A stretch of 64,000 bases of DNA from Streptococcus mitis (GCF_003943935.1 NZ_RJOB01000004.1:49462-113461); one strand, 5' to 3'. Positions 47,971 to 58,136 are shown, counted from the stretch's first letter. Made by a program: numbers and translations. The notes: a model not told the origin generated them from the sequence alone.

Positions 47971-48924
47971 ATGTTTGTTGCGAAAGATGCTAGGGGAGAA
48001 TTGGTAAATGTGCTAGAGGATAAGCTTGAGAAGCAAAACTACACCTGCCCAGCTTGTGGAGGCCAGCTCCGTTTGCGTCAAGGAACAAGTGTACGGACCC
48101 ATTTTGCCCATAAATCTTTAAAAGACTGTGAATATTCCTCTGAAAATGAAAGTCCAGAACACCTGTCCAATAAGGAATCCCTCTATCACTGGTTGAAAAA
48201 AGAGGCAGATGTACAATTAGAGTACCCGATTCCAAATCTTAAACAGATTGCGGATGTGTTTGTAAATGGCAATCTAGCTCTAGAGGTTCAGTGTAGTCCC
48301 TTGCCTCAAAAAGTCCTTAAAGAGCGCAGTGAGGGCTATCGTAGTCAGGGTTACCAAGTACTGTGGTTGCTGGGTCAAAAACTGTGGCTCAAGGAGCGAT
48401 TGACTCGTCTACAACAAGGTTTTCTTTATTTCAGTCAAAATATGGGCTTTTATGTTTGGGAAGTAGACAAGGGAAAACAGGTTTTAAGGCTTAAATATCT
48501 CATTTACCAGGATCTCCGCGGTAAACTCCATTATCAAATAAAGGAATTTTCCTATGGTCAAGGTAGTTTATTGGAAATATTGCGTCTTCCCTATAAGAAA
48601 CAAAAAATATCTCATTTTACAGTTTCTCAGGACAAGGACATTTCTCGCTATATTCGGCAACAGCTTTACTATCAAAATCCCTTTTGGATGAAAGAACAAG
48701 CAGAAGCCTATCAAAAGGGGGAAAATCTCCTGACTTATGGGCTAAAAGAATGGTATCCACAAATTCGACCATTAGTAGGTGAGTTTTGCCAAATTGAGAA
48801 GGACTTAACCAGCTATTATCAGTATTTTCAAACCTATTACCAAGAAAATCCTCAAAATGATTGGCAAAAGCTTTATCCACCAGCCTTTTATCAGCAATAT
48901 TTCTTGAAAAATATGGTAGAATAG
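47971..48924 (+). CDS. coiA: Competence protein CoiA
   Basis: A 317-residue late competence protein needed for recombination of taken-up DNA. An N-terminal zinc-like module reads YTCPACGGQLRLRQGTSVRTHFAH, followed by a nuclease-like core (YPIPNLKQIADVFVNGNLALEVQCS) with D and E-x-Q residues of a restriction-type fold. Its length equals the pneumococcal protein. The ComX box and AAAGGAGGAAAATC lie upstream. Confidence 0.95.
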   Translation: MFVAKDARGELVNVLEDKLEKQNYTCPACGGQLRLRQGTSVRTHFAHKSLKDCEYSSENESPEHLSNKESLYHWLKKEADVQLEYPIPNLKQIADVFVNGNLALEVQCSPLPQKVLKERSEGYRSQGYQVLWLLGQKLWLKERLTRLQQGFLYFSQNMGFYVWEVDKGKQVLRLKYLIYQDLRGKLHYQIKEFSYGQGSLLEILRLPYKKQKISHFTVSQDKDISRYIRQQLYYQNPFWMKEQAEAYQKGENLLTYGLKEWYPQIRPLVGEFCQIEKDLTSYYQYFQTYYQENPQNDWQKLYPPAFYQQYFLKNMVE

Positions 48925-48942
48925 AAAGGATGGAGGAATCTA

Positions 48943-50745
48943 ATGGTATTACAAAGAAATGAAATAAATGAAAAAGATACATGGGATCTATCAACGATCT
49001 ACCCAACTGACCAGGCTTGGGAAGAAGCCTTAAAAGATTTAACAGAACAATTGGAGACAGTAGCCCAGTATGAAGGCCATCTCTTGGATAGTGCGGATAA
49101 CCTACTAGAAATCACTGAATTTTCTCTTGAGATGGAACGCCAAATGGAGAAGCTTTACGTTTATGCACATATGAAGAATGACCAAGACACACGTGAAGCC
49201 AAGTACCAAGAGTACTATGCTAAGGCCATGACACTCTACAGCCAGCTAGACCAAGCCTTTTCATTCTATGAACCTGAATTTATGGAAATTAGTGAAAAGC
49301 AGTATGCTGACTTTTTAGAGGCTCAACCAAAATTGCAGGTTTATCAACACTATTTTGATAAGCTTTTGCAAGGCAAGGATCACGTTCTTTCACAACGTGA
49401 AGAAGAATTATTAGCTGGAGCTGGAGAAATCTTTGGTTCGGCAAGTGAAACCTTTGCGATTTTAGATAATGCAGATATAGTCTTTCCATTTGTTAAAGAT
49501 GAAGATGGTAATGAAGTACAATTATCACATGGCGTTTATATGCGCTTGATGGAGTCTAAAAATCGTGAGGTACGCCGTGGTGCCTATCAAGCCCTTTATG
49601 CGACTTATGAACAATTCCAACATACCTATGCCAAAACCTTGCAAACCAATGTTAAGGTGCAAAACTACCGTGCCAAGGTTCGTCACTACAAGAGTGCTCG
49701 TCATGCAGCCCTAGCAGCGAATTTTGTTCCAGAGAGTGTTTATGACAATTTGGTAGCAGCAGTTCGCAAGCACTTGCCACTCTTGCATCGTTACCTTGAG
49801 CTTCGTTCAAAAATCTTGGGGATTTCAGACCTCAAGATGTACGATGTCTACACACCACTTTCATCTGTTGAATACAGTTTTACTTACCAAGAAGCCTTGA
49901 AAAAGGCAGAAGATGCCTTGGCAGTCTTGGGTGAGGATTACTTGAGCCGTGTTAAACGTGCCTTCAGTGAGCGTTGGATTGATGTTTACGAAAATCAAGG
50001 CAAGCGTTCAGGGGCCTACTCTGGTGGTTCTTACGATACCAATGCCTTTATGCTTCTTAACTGGCAGGACAATCTAGACAATCTCTTTACTCTTGTTCAT
50101 GAAACAGGTCACAGTATGCATTCAAGCTATACTCGTGAAACGCAGCCTTATGTTTACGGAGATTATTCTATCTTCTTGGCTGAGATTGCCTCAACTACCA
50201 ATGAGAATATCTTGACGGAGAAATTGTTGGAAGAAGTGGAAGACGACGCAACGCGCTTTGCTATTCTTAATAACTTCTTGGACGGTTTCCGTGGAACAGT
50301 TTTCCGACAAACTCAATTTGCTGAGTTTGAACACGCCATCCACCAAGCGGATCAAAATGGGGAAGTCTTGACAAGTGATTTCCTAAATAAACTCTATGCA
50401 GACTTGAACCAAGAGTATTATGGTTTGAGCAAGGAAGATAATCCTGAAATCCAATACGAGTGGGCACGTATTCCACACTTCTACTATAACTACTATGTAT
50501 ACCAATATTCAACAGGTTTTGCAGCAGCCTCAGCCTTGGCTGAAAAAATTGTCCATGGTAGTCAAGAAGACCGTGATCGCTATATCGACTACCTCAAGGC
50601 AGGTAAATCTGACTATCCACTTAATGTCATGAGAAAAGCTGGTGTTGATATGGAGAAGGAAGACTACCTCAACGATGCCTTTGCAGTCTTTGAACGTCGT
50701 TTAAATGAGTTTGAAGCCCTTGTTGAAAAATTGGGATTGGCATAA
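48943..50745 (+). CDS. pepF: Oligoendopeptidase F
   Basis: A 600-residue M3-family zinc metallopeptidase that cleaves short peptides in the cytosol. The zinc motif is HETGHSMHS near residue 386 with a further glutamate in [25 protein letters not shown] precedes the ATG. A TGGTAGAAT at the end of coiA (48914-48922) may be its own promoter. coiA-pepF is a conserved order. Confidence 0.96.
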   Translation: MVLQRNEINEKDTWDLSTIYPTDQAWEEALKDLTEQLETVAQYEGHLLDSADNLLEITEFSLEMERQMEKLYVYAHMKNDQDTREAKYQEYYAKAMTLYSQLDQAFSFYEPEFMEISEKQYADFLEAQPKLQVYQHYFDKLLQGKDHVLSQREEELLAGAGEIFGSASETFAILDNADIVFPFVKDEDGNEVQLSHGVYMRLMESKNREVRRGAYQALYATYEQFQHTYAKTLQTNVKVQNYRAKVRHYKSARHAALAANFVPESVYDNLVAAVRKHLPLLHRYLELRSKILGISDLKMYDVYTPLSSVEYSFTYQEALKKAEDALAVLGEDYLSRVKRAFSERWIDVYENQGKRSGAYSGGSYDTNAFMLLNWQDNLDNLFTLVHETGHSMHSSYTRETQPYVYGDYSIFLAEIASTTNENILTEKLLEEVEDDATRFAILNNFLDGFRGTVFRQTQFAEFEHAIHQADQNGEVLTSDFLNKLYADLNQEYYGLSKEDNPEIQYEWARIPHFYYNYYVYQYSTGFAAASALAEKIVHGSQEDRDRYIDYLKAGKSDYPLNVMRKAGVDMEKEDYLNDAFAVFERRLNEFEALVEKLGLA

Positions 50746-50746
50746 G

Positions 50747-51460
50747 ATGGTTGAATCGTATAGTAAGAATGCCAACCATAATATGCGTCGTCCTGTTGTT
50801 AAGGAAGAAATTGTAGACTTGATGCGCCAGCGTCAAAAGCAAGTCACAGGTTCTTTGAAAGAATTGGAAGATTTTGCTCGCAAGGAAAATATTCCCATTA
50901 TTCCTCATGAAACGGTTGCTTACTTCCGTTTTCTTATGGAAACCATGCAGCCTAAAAATATTCTGGAAATTGGGACGGCTATCGGTTTTTCAGCTCTTTT
51001 AATGGCAGAACATGCGCCAAAGGCCAAGATTACAACCATTGACCGCAATCCAGAGATGATTGGTTTTGCCAAGGAAAATTTTGCCCAGTTTGACAGTCGC
51101 AAGCAAATCACACTCCTAGAGGGAGATGCGGTAGATGTCTTATCTACCCTGACAGAGTCCTATGATTTCGTCTTTATGGATTCTGCCAAATCTAAATACA
51201 TCGTCTTTCTGCCAGAAATCCTCAAACATTTGGAAGTTGGTGGTGTGGTTGTCTTGGATGATATTTTCCAAGGTGGTGATGTTGCCAAGGATATTATGGA
51301 AGTCCGGCGTGGTCAGCGAACCATTTACAGAGGACTTCAAAGACTGTTTGATGCAACCTTAGACAATCCAGGACTCACAGCAACATTAGTACCTCTGGGG
51401 GACGGAATTCTCATGCTTCGTAAAAATGTAGCAGATGTTCAACTGCCTGAAAGCGAATGA
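50747..51460 (+). CDS. SAM-dependent O-methyltransferase (YrrM-like)
   Basis: A 237-residue O-methyltransferase family 3 protein. Motif I is NILEIGTAIGFSALLMAE near residue 65, the acidic loop is ITTIDRNPEMI, and the metal-type motif lies in DFVFMDSAKS and VVLDDIF. Its substrate is not known; homologues act on tRNA hydroxyuridine (TrmR) in B. subtilis. The start follows the pepF stop by 1 nt. Confidence 0.88.
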   Translation: MVESYSKNANHNMRRPVVKEEIVDLMRQRQKQVTGSLKELEDFARKENIPIIPHETVAYFRFLMETMQPKNILEIGTAIGFSALLMAEHAPKAKITTIDRNPEMIGFAKENFAQFDSRKQITLLEGDAVDVLSTLTESYDFVFMDSAKSKYIVFLPEILKHLEVGGVVVLDDIFQGGDVAKDIMEVRRGQRTIYRGLQRLFDATLDNPGLTATLVPLGDGILMLRKNVADVQLPESE

Positions 51461-51473
51461 TTTTCAGAAAAAT
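51459..51473 (+). promoter_or_regulatory. CodY-box-like sequence upstream of prsA
   Basis: GATTTTCAGAAAAAT matches the CodY consensus AATTTTCWGAAAATT at 13 of 15 positions. It begins on the last codon of the preceding gene, 53 bp before prsA. AT-rich sequence produces such matches by chance, so this is tentative. Confidence 0.35.
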
Positions 51474-51526
51474 TTAAGAAAATATAGTAAAATAGATAGG
51501 GTAACACTTATCTCAAAGGAGTAGAC

Positions 51527-52465
51527 ATGAAGAAAAAACTATTGGCAGGTGCCATTACACTATTATCAGTAGCAACTTTAGCAGCTTGTTCGAAAGGTTC
51601 AGAAGGAGCAGACCTTATCAGCATGAAAGGAGATGTTATCACTGAACATCAGTTTTATGAGCAAGTGAAGAGCAATCCTTCAGCTCAACAAGTGTTGTTG
51701 AACTTGACAATCCAAAAAGTATTTGAGAAACAATATGGCTCAGAAGTAGATGACAAAGAAGTCAATGACACTATTGCAGAAGAAGAAAAACAATATGGTG
51801 ACAACTACCAACGTGTCTTGTCACAAGCAGGTATGACACTTGAAACACGTAAAGCTCAAATTCGTACAAGTAAATTAGTTGAGTTGGCAGTTAAGAAAGC
51901 AGCAGAAGCTGAATTGACAGATGATGCTTATAAGAAAGCCTTTGATGAATACACTCCAGATGTAACGGCTCAAATCATTCGTCTTGATAATGAGGATAAA
52001 GCGAAAGAAATTCTTGAAAAAGCCAAGGCAAGTGGCGCAGATTTCGCTCAACTAGCTAAAGATAACTCAACAGATGAGAAAACGAAAGCGAACGGTGGAG
52101 AAATCACCTTTGATTCAGCTTCAACAGAAGTACCAGATCAAGTTAAGAAAGCAGCTTTTGCCTTGGATGTTAACGGAATTTCTGATGTCATTACAGTCAC
52201 TGGCACACAAGCATACAGCAGCCAATATTATATTGTGAAACTCATTAAGAAAACAGAAAAATCATCTAATATTGATGACTACAAAGAAAAATTAAAAACT
52301 GTTATCTTAACTCAAAAACAAAATGATGCGTCATTTGTTCAAAGTATTATCGGAAAAGAATTGCAAGCAGCTAATATCAAGGTCAAAGACCAAGCCTTCC
52401 AAAATATTTTCACTCAATATATCGGTGGTGGAGATTCAAGCTCAAGCAGTTCTTCAAAAGAATAA
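51527..52465 (+). CDS. prsA: Foldase lipoprotein PrsA/PpmA
   Basis: A 312-residue lipoprotein that helps fold exported proteins. The signal peptide ends in the lipobox LAAC with C21 (cleavage by LspA, encoded at 11879). A parvulin-type PPIC domain (about 140-240, with AQIIRLDNEDKAKEILEKAK and GGEITFDSAS) is present but lacks some catalytic-site residues seen in active parvulins. The C-terminus is a Ser-rich tail (GGGDSSSSSSSKE). AAAGGAGTAGAC precedes the ATG. Confidence 0.95.
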   Translation: MKKKLLAGAITLLSVATLAACSKGSEGADLISMKGDVITEHQFYEQVKSNPSAQQVLLNLTIQKVFEKQYGSEVDDKEVNDTIAEEEKQYGDNYQRVLSQAGMTLETRKAQIRTSKLVELAVKKAAEAELTDDAYKKAFDEYTPDVTAQIIRLDNEDKAKEILEKAKASGADFAQLAKDNSTDEKTKANGGEITFDSASTEVPDQVKKAAFALDVNGISDVITVTGTQAYSSQYYIVKLIKKTEKSSNIDDYKEKLKTVILTQKQNDASFVQSIIGKELQAANIKVKDQAFQNIFTQYIGGGDSSSSSSSKE

Positions 52466-52469
52466 AACA

Positions 52470-52493
52470 GAAAAGAGCCAAGTGCTCTTTTTC
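52470..52493 (+). terminator. Terminator of prsA
   Basis: GAAAAGAGC, caagt, GCTCTTTTTC. Confidence 0.85.
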
Positions 52494-52546
52494 TTATGAG
52501 AAAATCTTCTATCTTAAGGGTAAGAGTTTTTTTCTTTCGGAAAAAA

Positions 52547-52555
52547 TGGTATAAT
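52547..52555 (+). promoter_or_regulatory. Extended -10 promoter of ftsW
   Basis: TGGTATAAT, a perfect TGn-TATAAT, 70 bp before ftsW. No clear -35. Confidence 0.65.
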
Positions 52556-52625
52556 AGCAATCAAAACTAGAAAATAAACGGAATTTGGGAATAATTTCTT
52601 TTATTCTCATTAGATTGGTGATACT

Positions 52626-53849
52626 ATGAAGATTAGTAAGAGGCACCTATTAAACTATTCTATCCTAGTTCCTTATTTGCTTTTATCTATTTTGGGCTTG
52701 ATTGTAGTTTATTCTACAACCAGTGCCATTCTTATCGAAGAAGGTAAAAGTGCCCTGCAATTAGTTCGAAGTCAGGGAATGTTTTGGGGCTTTAGTTTAA
52801 TATTGATTGCCTTGATATATAAGCTGAAACTGAATTTTTTAAGAAAAGAACGACTTTTATTTATTGTTATGTTTGTTGAGCTAATTCTATTGGCTCTGGC
52901 TCGCTTAATTGGTACGCCGGTCAATGGAGCCTATGGTTGGATATCAGTAGGACCTTTGACCATTCAGCCAGCTGAGTATTTGAAGATTATTATCGTCTGG
53001 TACTTGGCCCAACGTTTTTCAAAACAACAGGATGAAATTGCTGTTTATGATTTCCAAGTTTTAACTCAAAATCAATGGCTTCCTCGTGCTTTTAATGATT
53101 GGCGTTTTGTCCTCTTGGTCATGATAGGAAGTTTAGCTATTTTCCCAGATTTGGGGAATGCTACTATCCTAGCTTTGGTTGCTTTGATTATGTACACAGT
53201 TAGTGGGATTGCTCATCGCTGGTTTGTAGCCTTTATCGGTCTTTTGTTTGGCGTTTCCGCCCTTTCCTTAACAGCTATTGATATGATAGGGGTTGATAAG
53301 TTTTTAAAAGTTCCAGTATTTGGATATGTGGCCAAGCGTTTCAGTGCCTACTTTAATCCCTTTGCTGATTTGGCAGGAGCAGGCCACCAACTTGCAAATT
53401 CCTACTTTGCCATGGTCAATGGTGGATGGTTTGGTCTAGGTTTAGGAAATTCAATCGAAAAACGTGGCTATCTACCAGAAGCCCATACAGACTTTGTATT
53501 TTCAATTGTCATTGAAGAGTTTGGATTTGTGGGTGCCAGCTTGATTTTAGCCCTTGTCTTTTTCCTCATTTTGCGAATTATCCTAGTAGGAATTCGTGCT
53601 AAGAATCCCTTTAATTCCATGATGGCGATTGGAGTTGGGGGGATGATGTTGGTACAGGTCTTTGTTAATATCGGTGGAATTTCTGGTATTATTCCCTCAA
53701 CAGGAGTTACCTTCCCCTTCTTATCGCAAGGAGGGAACAGTCTTTTGGTATTATCTGTAGCCATCGCCTTTGTCTTAAATATTGATGCAAGTGAAAAACG
53801 TGCCAAATTGTATGAGGAGTTAGAAGCTCACTCATCACACTATATGTAG
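52626..53849 (+). CDS. ftsW: Septal peptidoglycan polymerase FtsW
   Basis: A 407-residue SEDS-family glycosyltransferase with about ten membrane helices that polymerises lipid II at the septum together with a class B PBP. Visible are VYSTTSAILIEEGK, GAYGWISVGPLTIQPAEYLK near residue 100, NPFADLAGAGHQLANSYFA near residue 245 and PSTGVTFPFLSQGGNS near residue 350. ppc starts 24 bp later. The site just upstream of ftsW, where pneumococcus carries pathogenicity island PPI-1, holds only 160 bp here. Confidence 0.96.
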   Translation: MKISKRHLLNYSILVPYLLLSILGLIVVYSTTSAILIEEGKSALQLVRSQGMFWGFSLILIALIYKLKLNFLRKERLLFIVMFVELILLALARLIGTPVNGAYGWISVGPLTIQPAEYLKIIIVWYLAQRFSKQQDEIAVYDFQVLTQNQWLPRAFNDWRFVLLVMIGSLAIFPDLGNATILALVALIMYTVSGIAHRWFVAFIGLLFGVSALSLTAIDMIGVDKFLKVPVFGYVAKRFSAYFNPFADLAGAGHQLANSYFAMVNGGWFGLGLGNSIEKRGYLPEAHTDFVFSIVIEEFGFVGASLILALVFFLILRIILVGIRAKNPFNSMMAIGVGGMMLVQVFVNIGGISGIIPSTGVTFPFLSQGGNSLLVLSVAIAFVLNIDASEKRAKLYEELEAHSSHYM

Positions 53850-53873
53850 AGCTGAGAGTAGAAAGGATTGCCT

Positions 53874-56570
53874 ATGTCTCTTCAAAAATTAGAAAACTAT
53901 AGTAATAAAGCTGTCGTGCAAGAAGAAGTATTGATTTTAACAGAATTGTTAGAAGATATCACTAAAAATATGCTTGCTCCAGAAACTTTTGAAAAAATCA
54001 TGCAGTTGAAGGAATTATCAACTCAAGAAGATTATCAAGGCTTGAACCAATTGGTTACTAGCCTTACAAATGATGAAATGGCTTATATTTCACGCTATTT
54101 CTCTATCTTGCCTCTCTTGATTAATATTTCAGAAGACGTGGATTTGGCCTATGAAATCAACCACCAAAACAATATCGATCAAGATTATCTTGGGAAATTA
54201 TCAGCAACAATCAAAATGGTTGCAGAAAAAGAAAATGCGGTTGAAATTTTAGAACATTTGAATGTTGTCCCTGTTTTGACAGCCCATCCAACACAAGTTC
54301 AACGTAAGAGTATGTTGGATTTGACCAACCATATCCATACCCTCTTGCGTAAGTATCGTGATGTGAAGCTAGGCTTGATTAATAAGGAAAAATGGCATAA
54401 TGATCTCCGTCGTTATATTGAGATTATCATGCAGACAGATATGATTCGTGAAAAGAAATTGAAAGTAACCAATGAAATCACGAATGTCATGGAATACTAC
54501 AATAGTTCATTCCTGAAGGCAGTTCCTCATTTGACTGCTGAGTACAAGCGCCTGGCTAAAAAACATGGCTTGGAGTTAAAACATCCTAAACCAATTACCA
54601 TGGGAATGTGGATTGGTGGAGACCGTGATGGGAATCCATTTGTGACTGCAGATACCTTGAAACAATCTGCCATGACCCAGTGTGAAGTCATCATGAACTA
54701 CTATGATGAAAAGATTTACCAACTTTATCGTGAATTCTCTCTCTCAACTAGTATTGTCAATGTCAGCAAGCAAGTCAGAGAAATGGCTCGCCAATCCAAG
54801 GATAACTCAATCTACCGTGAAAAAGAGCTTTACCGCCGTGCCTTGTTTGATATTCAATCAAAAATCCAAGCAACAAAAACCTATCTGATTGAAGATAAGG
54901 AAGTTGGAGCTCGCTATGAAACGGCCAATGATTTTTATAAGGATTTAATTACCATTCGTGATTCCCTCTTGGAAAATAAGGGTGAAGCACTGATTTCTGG
55001 TGATTTTGTTGAGCTGATTCAGGCAGTTGAAATTTTTGGTTTCTATTTGGCATCTATTGATATGCGTCAAGATTCTAGTGTTCATGAGGCCTGTGTAGCC
55101 GAACTCTTAAAATCAGCAGGAATTCATTCTCGCTATAGCGAACTAAGTGAAGAAGAAAAATGCCAGCTTTTATTGAAAGAATTGGAAGAAGATCCACGTA
55201 TTCTTTCTGCCACTCACGTTGAAAAATCAGAGTTACTTGAGAAAGAATTGGCCATCTTTAAAGCTGCTCGTAAGTTGAAAGATAAGTTGGGTGATGATGT
55301 TATTCGTCAAACCATTATTTCACATGCAACCAGCGTATCAGACATGCTGGAATTGGCTATCTTACTAAAAGAAGTAGGGTTAGTTGATAAAGAAAGAGCT
55401 CGTGTCCAAATCGTTCCTCTCTTTGAAACAATTGAAGACTTGGACCACTCAGAAGAAACTATGAGAGAATACCTTTCTCTTGCCCTTGCTAAGAAATGGA
55501 TTGCTTCGCGCAATAACTACCAAGAAATCATGCTTGGCTACTCTGATAGTAATAAAGATGGTGGTTACCTTTCATCATGTTGGACCCTCTACAAGGCTCA
55601 ACAACAACTGACTGCTATTGGAGATGAATTTGGCGTTAAGGTTACCTTCTTCCATGGCCGTGGTGGGACTGTCGGTCGTGGTGGTGGACCAACCTATGAA
55701 GCCATCACATCTCAACCGCTCAAGTCTATCAAGGATCGTATCCGTTTGACGGAGCAGGGTGAAGTAATTGGGAATAAATACGGTAACAAAGACGCAGCTT
55801 ACTATAACCTTGAAATGCTAGTATCTGCAGCTATTAACCGTATGATTACGCAGAAGAAGAGCGACACCAATACATCCAATCGCTATGAAGCCATTATGGA
55901 CCAAGTAGTAGACCGTAGTTATGATATCTACCGTGATTTAGTCTTTGGTAATGACCATTTCTATGATTATTTCTTTGAGTCAAGTCCAATTAAGGCTATT
56001 TCAAGCTTTAATATCGGTTCACGTCCAGCTGCTCGTAAGACCATTACAGAAATCGGTGGTTTGCGTGCTATTCCATGGGTCTTCTCATGGTCGCAAAGTC
56101 GTGTGATGTTCCCTGGCTGGTATGGAGTTGGTTCAAGCTTCAAAGAATTTATCGATAAAAATCCAGAGAATATCGCTATCTTACGAGATATGTATCAAAA
56201 TTGGCCTTTCTTCCAATCACTTCTTTCAAACGTTGACATGGTCTTGTCAAAATCAAATATGAATATTGCTTTTGAATATGCCAAACTTTGTGAAGATGAT
56301 CAAGTAAAAGCAATCTATGAGACTATTCTAAATGAATGGCAAGTTACCAAGGAAGTTATCTTGGCTATCGAAGGTTATGATGAACTTTTGGCTGAAAATC
56401 CATATCTAAAAGCAAGTTTAGATTATCGTATGCCATACTTTAATATTCTTAACTACATCCAGTTGGAGTTGATTAAACGTCAACGCCGAGGAGAATTATC
56501 AAGCGATCAAGAAAAATTAATCCATACAACCATCAACGGAATTGCAACAGGATTGCGTAATTCAGGTTGA
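53874..56570 (+). CDS. ppc: Phosphoenolpyruvate carboxylase
   Basis: An 898-residue cytosolic enzyme that fixes bicarbonate onto PEP to give oxaloacetate, which streptococci without a full TCA cycle need for aspartate. The catalytic histidine motif is [12 protein letters not shown] near residue 138 and the glycine loop is [19 protein letters not shown] near residue 590. The C-terminus ends [13 protein letters not shown] 53874 gives the expected [10 protein letters not shown]; the TTG 6 nt upstream is less likely. ftsW-ppc is a conserved pair in streptococci. Confidence 0.97.
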   Translation: MSLQKLENYSNKAVVQEEVLILTELLEDITKNMLAPETFEKIMQLKELSTQEDYQGLNQLVTSLTNDEMAYISRYFSILPLLINISEDVDLAYEINHQNNIDQDYLGKLSATIKMVAEKENAVEILEHLNVVPVLTAHPTQVQRKSMLDLTNHIHTLLRKYRDVKLGLINKEKWHNDLRRYIEIIMQTDMIREKKLKVTNEITNVMEYYNSSFLKAVPHLTAEYKRLAKKHGLELKHPKPITMGMWIGGDRDGNPFVTADTLKQSAMTQCEVIMNYYDEKIYQLYREFSLSTSIVNVSKQVREMARQSKDNSIYREKELYRRALFDIQSKIQATKTYLIEDKEVGARYETANDFYKDLITIRDSLLENKGEALISGDFVELIQAVEIFGFYLASIDMRQDSSVHEACVAELLKSAGIHSRYSELSEEEKCQLLLKELEEDPRILSATHVEKSELLEKELAIFKAARKLKDKLGDDVIRQTIISHATSVSDMLELAILLKEVGLVDKERARVQIVPLFETIEDLDHSEETMREYLSLALAKKWIASRNNYQEIMLGYSDSNKDGGYLSSCWTLYKAQQQLTAIGDEFGVKVTFFHGRGGTVGRGGGPTYEAITSQPLKSIKDRIRLTEQGEVIGNKYGNKDAAYYNLEMLVSAAINRMITQKKSDTNTSNRYEAIMDQVVDRSYDIYRDLVFGNDHFYDYFFESSPIKAISSFNIGSRPAARKTITEIGGLRAIPWVFSWSQSRVMFPGWYGVGSSFKEFIDKNPENIAILRDMYQNWPFFQSLLSNVDMVLSKSNMNIAFEYAKLCEDDQVKAIYETILNEWQVTKEVILAIEGYDELLAENPYLKASLDYRMPYFNILNYIQLELIKRQRRGELSSDQEKLIHTTINGIATGLRNSG

Positions 56571-56638
56571 TACCTATCAAGTTTCCTCTTTTCTATAGGG
56601 GAAGTTTTTGAATATTTCAAAAAAATACTCAAAGAGTC

Positions 56639-56666
56639 TTGACAAGTAATTGAAAAATGATATAAT
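56639..56666 (+). promoter_or_regulatory. Promoter of the T-box/trpXYZ unit
   Basis: A perfect TTGACA at 56639-56644 and a perfect TATAAT at 56661-56666 with a 16-bp spacer. The 530-bp gap 56571-57100 holds this promoter, the T-box, a BOX element and a 19-codon ORF. Confidence 0.85.
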
Positions 56667-56680
56667 TTAAACATTCAGAA

Positions 56681-56910
56681 AAGTAATCATACAAACTTTT
56701 TAGAGAGTCTGTGGTAGCTGAAAACAGATAAGTGGTGATGATGAAAATTGGGCTGGATGTTATTTAGAATTTGAAATCATAAAAATTCGGTGAGCACACC
56801 TTACAGTGCATCTCGTGATTGCGAGACAGAGCGATAGGGAAATTCCCTATAATTGAGGTGGTACCGCGCATCGACGTCCTCACACAAGTTTTTTGTGTGA
56901 GGACTTTTTT
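56681..56910 (+). promoter_or_regulatory. T-box riboswitch, probable tryptophan specifier
   Basis: The base helix of stem I can form between AAGTAAT (56681-56687) and GTTATTT (56759-56765). AGAGAG follows the 5' arm. The codon just inside the 3' side of the helix is TGG at 56754-56756 (Trp) followed by A. The antiterminator T-box AGGTGGTACCGCG lies at 56856-56868. The terminator has a perfect 12-bp stem GTCCTCACACAA (56876-56887) / TTGTGTGAGGAC (56893-56904) plus T6. The bulge UGGU pairs best with A73, while Trp tRNAs usually have G73. Confidence 0.85.
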
Positions 56911-56923
56911 GATGGAGGTTAGT

Positions 56924-56983
56924 ATGGAAAGAAAACGATGGCGTCGCTTGTTTATACTCAATGAAAATCAAAAAGCAAACTAG
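56924..56983 (+). CDS. 19-codon ORF interrupted by a BOX element
   Basis: ATG at 56924 with GATGGAGGTTAGT upstream, an excellent ribosome-binding site, encodes MERKRWRRLF and then runs into the BOX element (ILNENQKAN, stop at 56981). It contains one Trp codon in a cluster of Arg/Lys. Without the BOX the frame would end after 12-14 codons, depending on the exact junction. It may be a leader peptide or the remnant of a short gene. No known function. Confidence 0.4.
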   Translation: MERKRWRRLFILNENQKAN

Positions 56984-57057
56984 GAAGCTAGCCGCAAGCT
57001 GTACTTGAGTACGGTAAGGCGACGCTGACGTGGTTTGAAGAGATTTTCGAAGAGTAT
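56954..57057 (-). repeat. BOX element, boxA-boxC type without boxB (copy 3)
   Basis: 104 bp, same orientation as copy 1. It begins ATACTCAATGAAAATC and ends GATTTTCGAAGAGTAT. It sits between the T-box terminator and trpX, so it is transcribed as part of the trpX leader. Flanks read TTTA and TTAG, consistent with insertion at TA. Confidence 0.88.
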
Positions 57058-57100
57058 TAGATAAGTGAAGTATTTTAAAGGAATAAAAAGGAGAAATAGA

Positions 57101-58096
57101 ATGAAAAATAAACGTTTAATTGGAATTATCGCTGCGTTAGCAGTTTTAGTAGCAGGAAGCTTGATTTACTCTTCAATGAATAAGCCAGAAGCTAAGAATG
57201 AAAAGAAAGTTGCCAAAGTTGGTGTCCTTCAATTTGTGAGCCATCCATCTCTTGATTTGATTTATAAAGGAATCCAAGATGGACTTGCAGAAGAAGGCTA
57301 TAAAGATGACCAAATTAAAATCGATTTTATGAACTCAGAAGGTGACCAAAGTAAGGTTGCGACAATGAGTAAACAATTGGTCGCAAATGGCAATGACCTT
57401 GTGGTTGGTATTGCAACACCAGCTGCTCAAGGATTGGCTAGTGCAACAAAAGACCTACCAGTTATCATGGCTGCTATTACAGACCCAATTGGTGCTAACT
57501 TGGTTAAAGATTTGAAAAAACCAGGTGGCAACATTACAGGGGTGTCTGACCACAATCCAGCTCAACAACAAGTTGAACTCATCAAGGCTCTTACACCAAA
57601 TGTAAAAACAATCGGGGCCCTTTACTCAAGTAGCGAAGACAATTCAAAAACACAGGTCGAAGAATTTAAGGCTTATGCTGAAAAAGCAGGTTTGACAGTG
57701 GAAACATTCGCAGTTCCTTCAACAAATGAAATTGCTTCAACAGTTAACGTTATGACTAGCAAGGTCGATGCTATCTGGGTTCCAATTGATAACACCATTG
57801 CATCGGGATTTCCAACGGTTGTCTCTAGTAATCAAAGTTCTAAGAAGCCAATTTATCCAAGTGCTACTGCCATGGTAGAAATAGGTGGTTTGGCATCAGT
57901 TGTAGTTGACCAACATGACCTTGGTGTGGCAACAGGTAAAATGATTGCGCAAGTCTTGAAAGGTGCAAAACCGGCTGATACTCCAGTCAATGTCTTTTCA
58001 ACTGGTAAGTCAGTAATTAACAAAAAATTGGCACAAGAGCTAGGTATTACGATTCCTGAATCTGTTCTAAAAGAAGCAGGACAAGTGATCGAATAA
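57101..58096 (+). CDS. trpX: Tryptophan ABC transporter substrate-binding protein TrpX
   Basis: A 331-residue ABC_sub_bind (DUF534) family protein. The N-terminal helix (about 6-25) has no lipobox cysteine, so it is membrane-anchored rather than lipidated. The binding domain begins KVGVLQFVSHPSLDLIYKGI. The pneumococcal homologue was, to my memory, crystallised with L-tryptophan and the operon is predicted to take up Trp. A Trp-type T-box upstream agrees. AAAAGGAG precedes ATG 57101; an earlier in-frame ATG lies close to the BOX element and has no ribosome-binding site. A terminator-like hairpin follows. Confidence 0.9.
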   Translation: MKNKRLIGIIAALAVLVAGSLIYSSMNKPEAKNEKKVAKVGVLQFVSHPSLDLIYKGIQDGLAEEGYKDDQIKIDFMNSEGDQSKVATMSKQLVANGNDLVVGIATPAAQGLASATKDLPVIMAAITDPIGANLVKDLKKPGGNITGVSDHNPAQQQVELIKALTPNVKTIGALYSSSEDNSKTQVEEFKAYAEKAGLTVETFAVPSTNEIASTVNVMTSKVDAIWVPIDNTIASGFPTVVSSNQSSKKPIYPSATAMVEIGGLASVVVDQHDLGVATGKMIAQVLKGAKPADTPVNVFSTGKSVINKKLAQELGITIPESVLKEAGQVIE

Positions 58097-58104
58097 TCTG
58101 TAAT

Positions 58105-58136
58105 GGAGGAGTTGGGGACATCTCCTCCAATTTTTT
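58105..58136 (+). terminator. Intercistronic terminator hairpin between trpX and trpY
   Basis: GGAGGAG (58105-58111), 10-nt loop, CTCCTCC (58122-58128), then AATTTTTT. It lies within the operon and should lower transcription of trpYZ relative to trpX. Confidence 0.75.
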
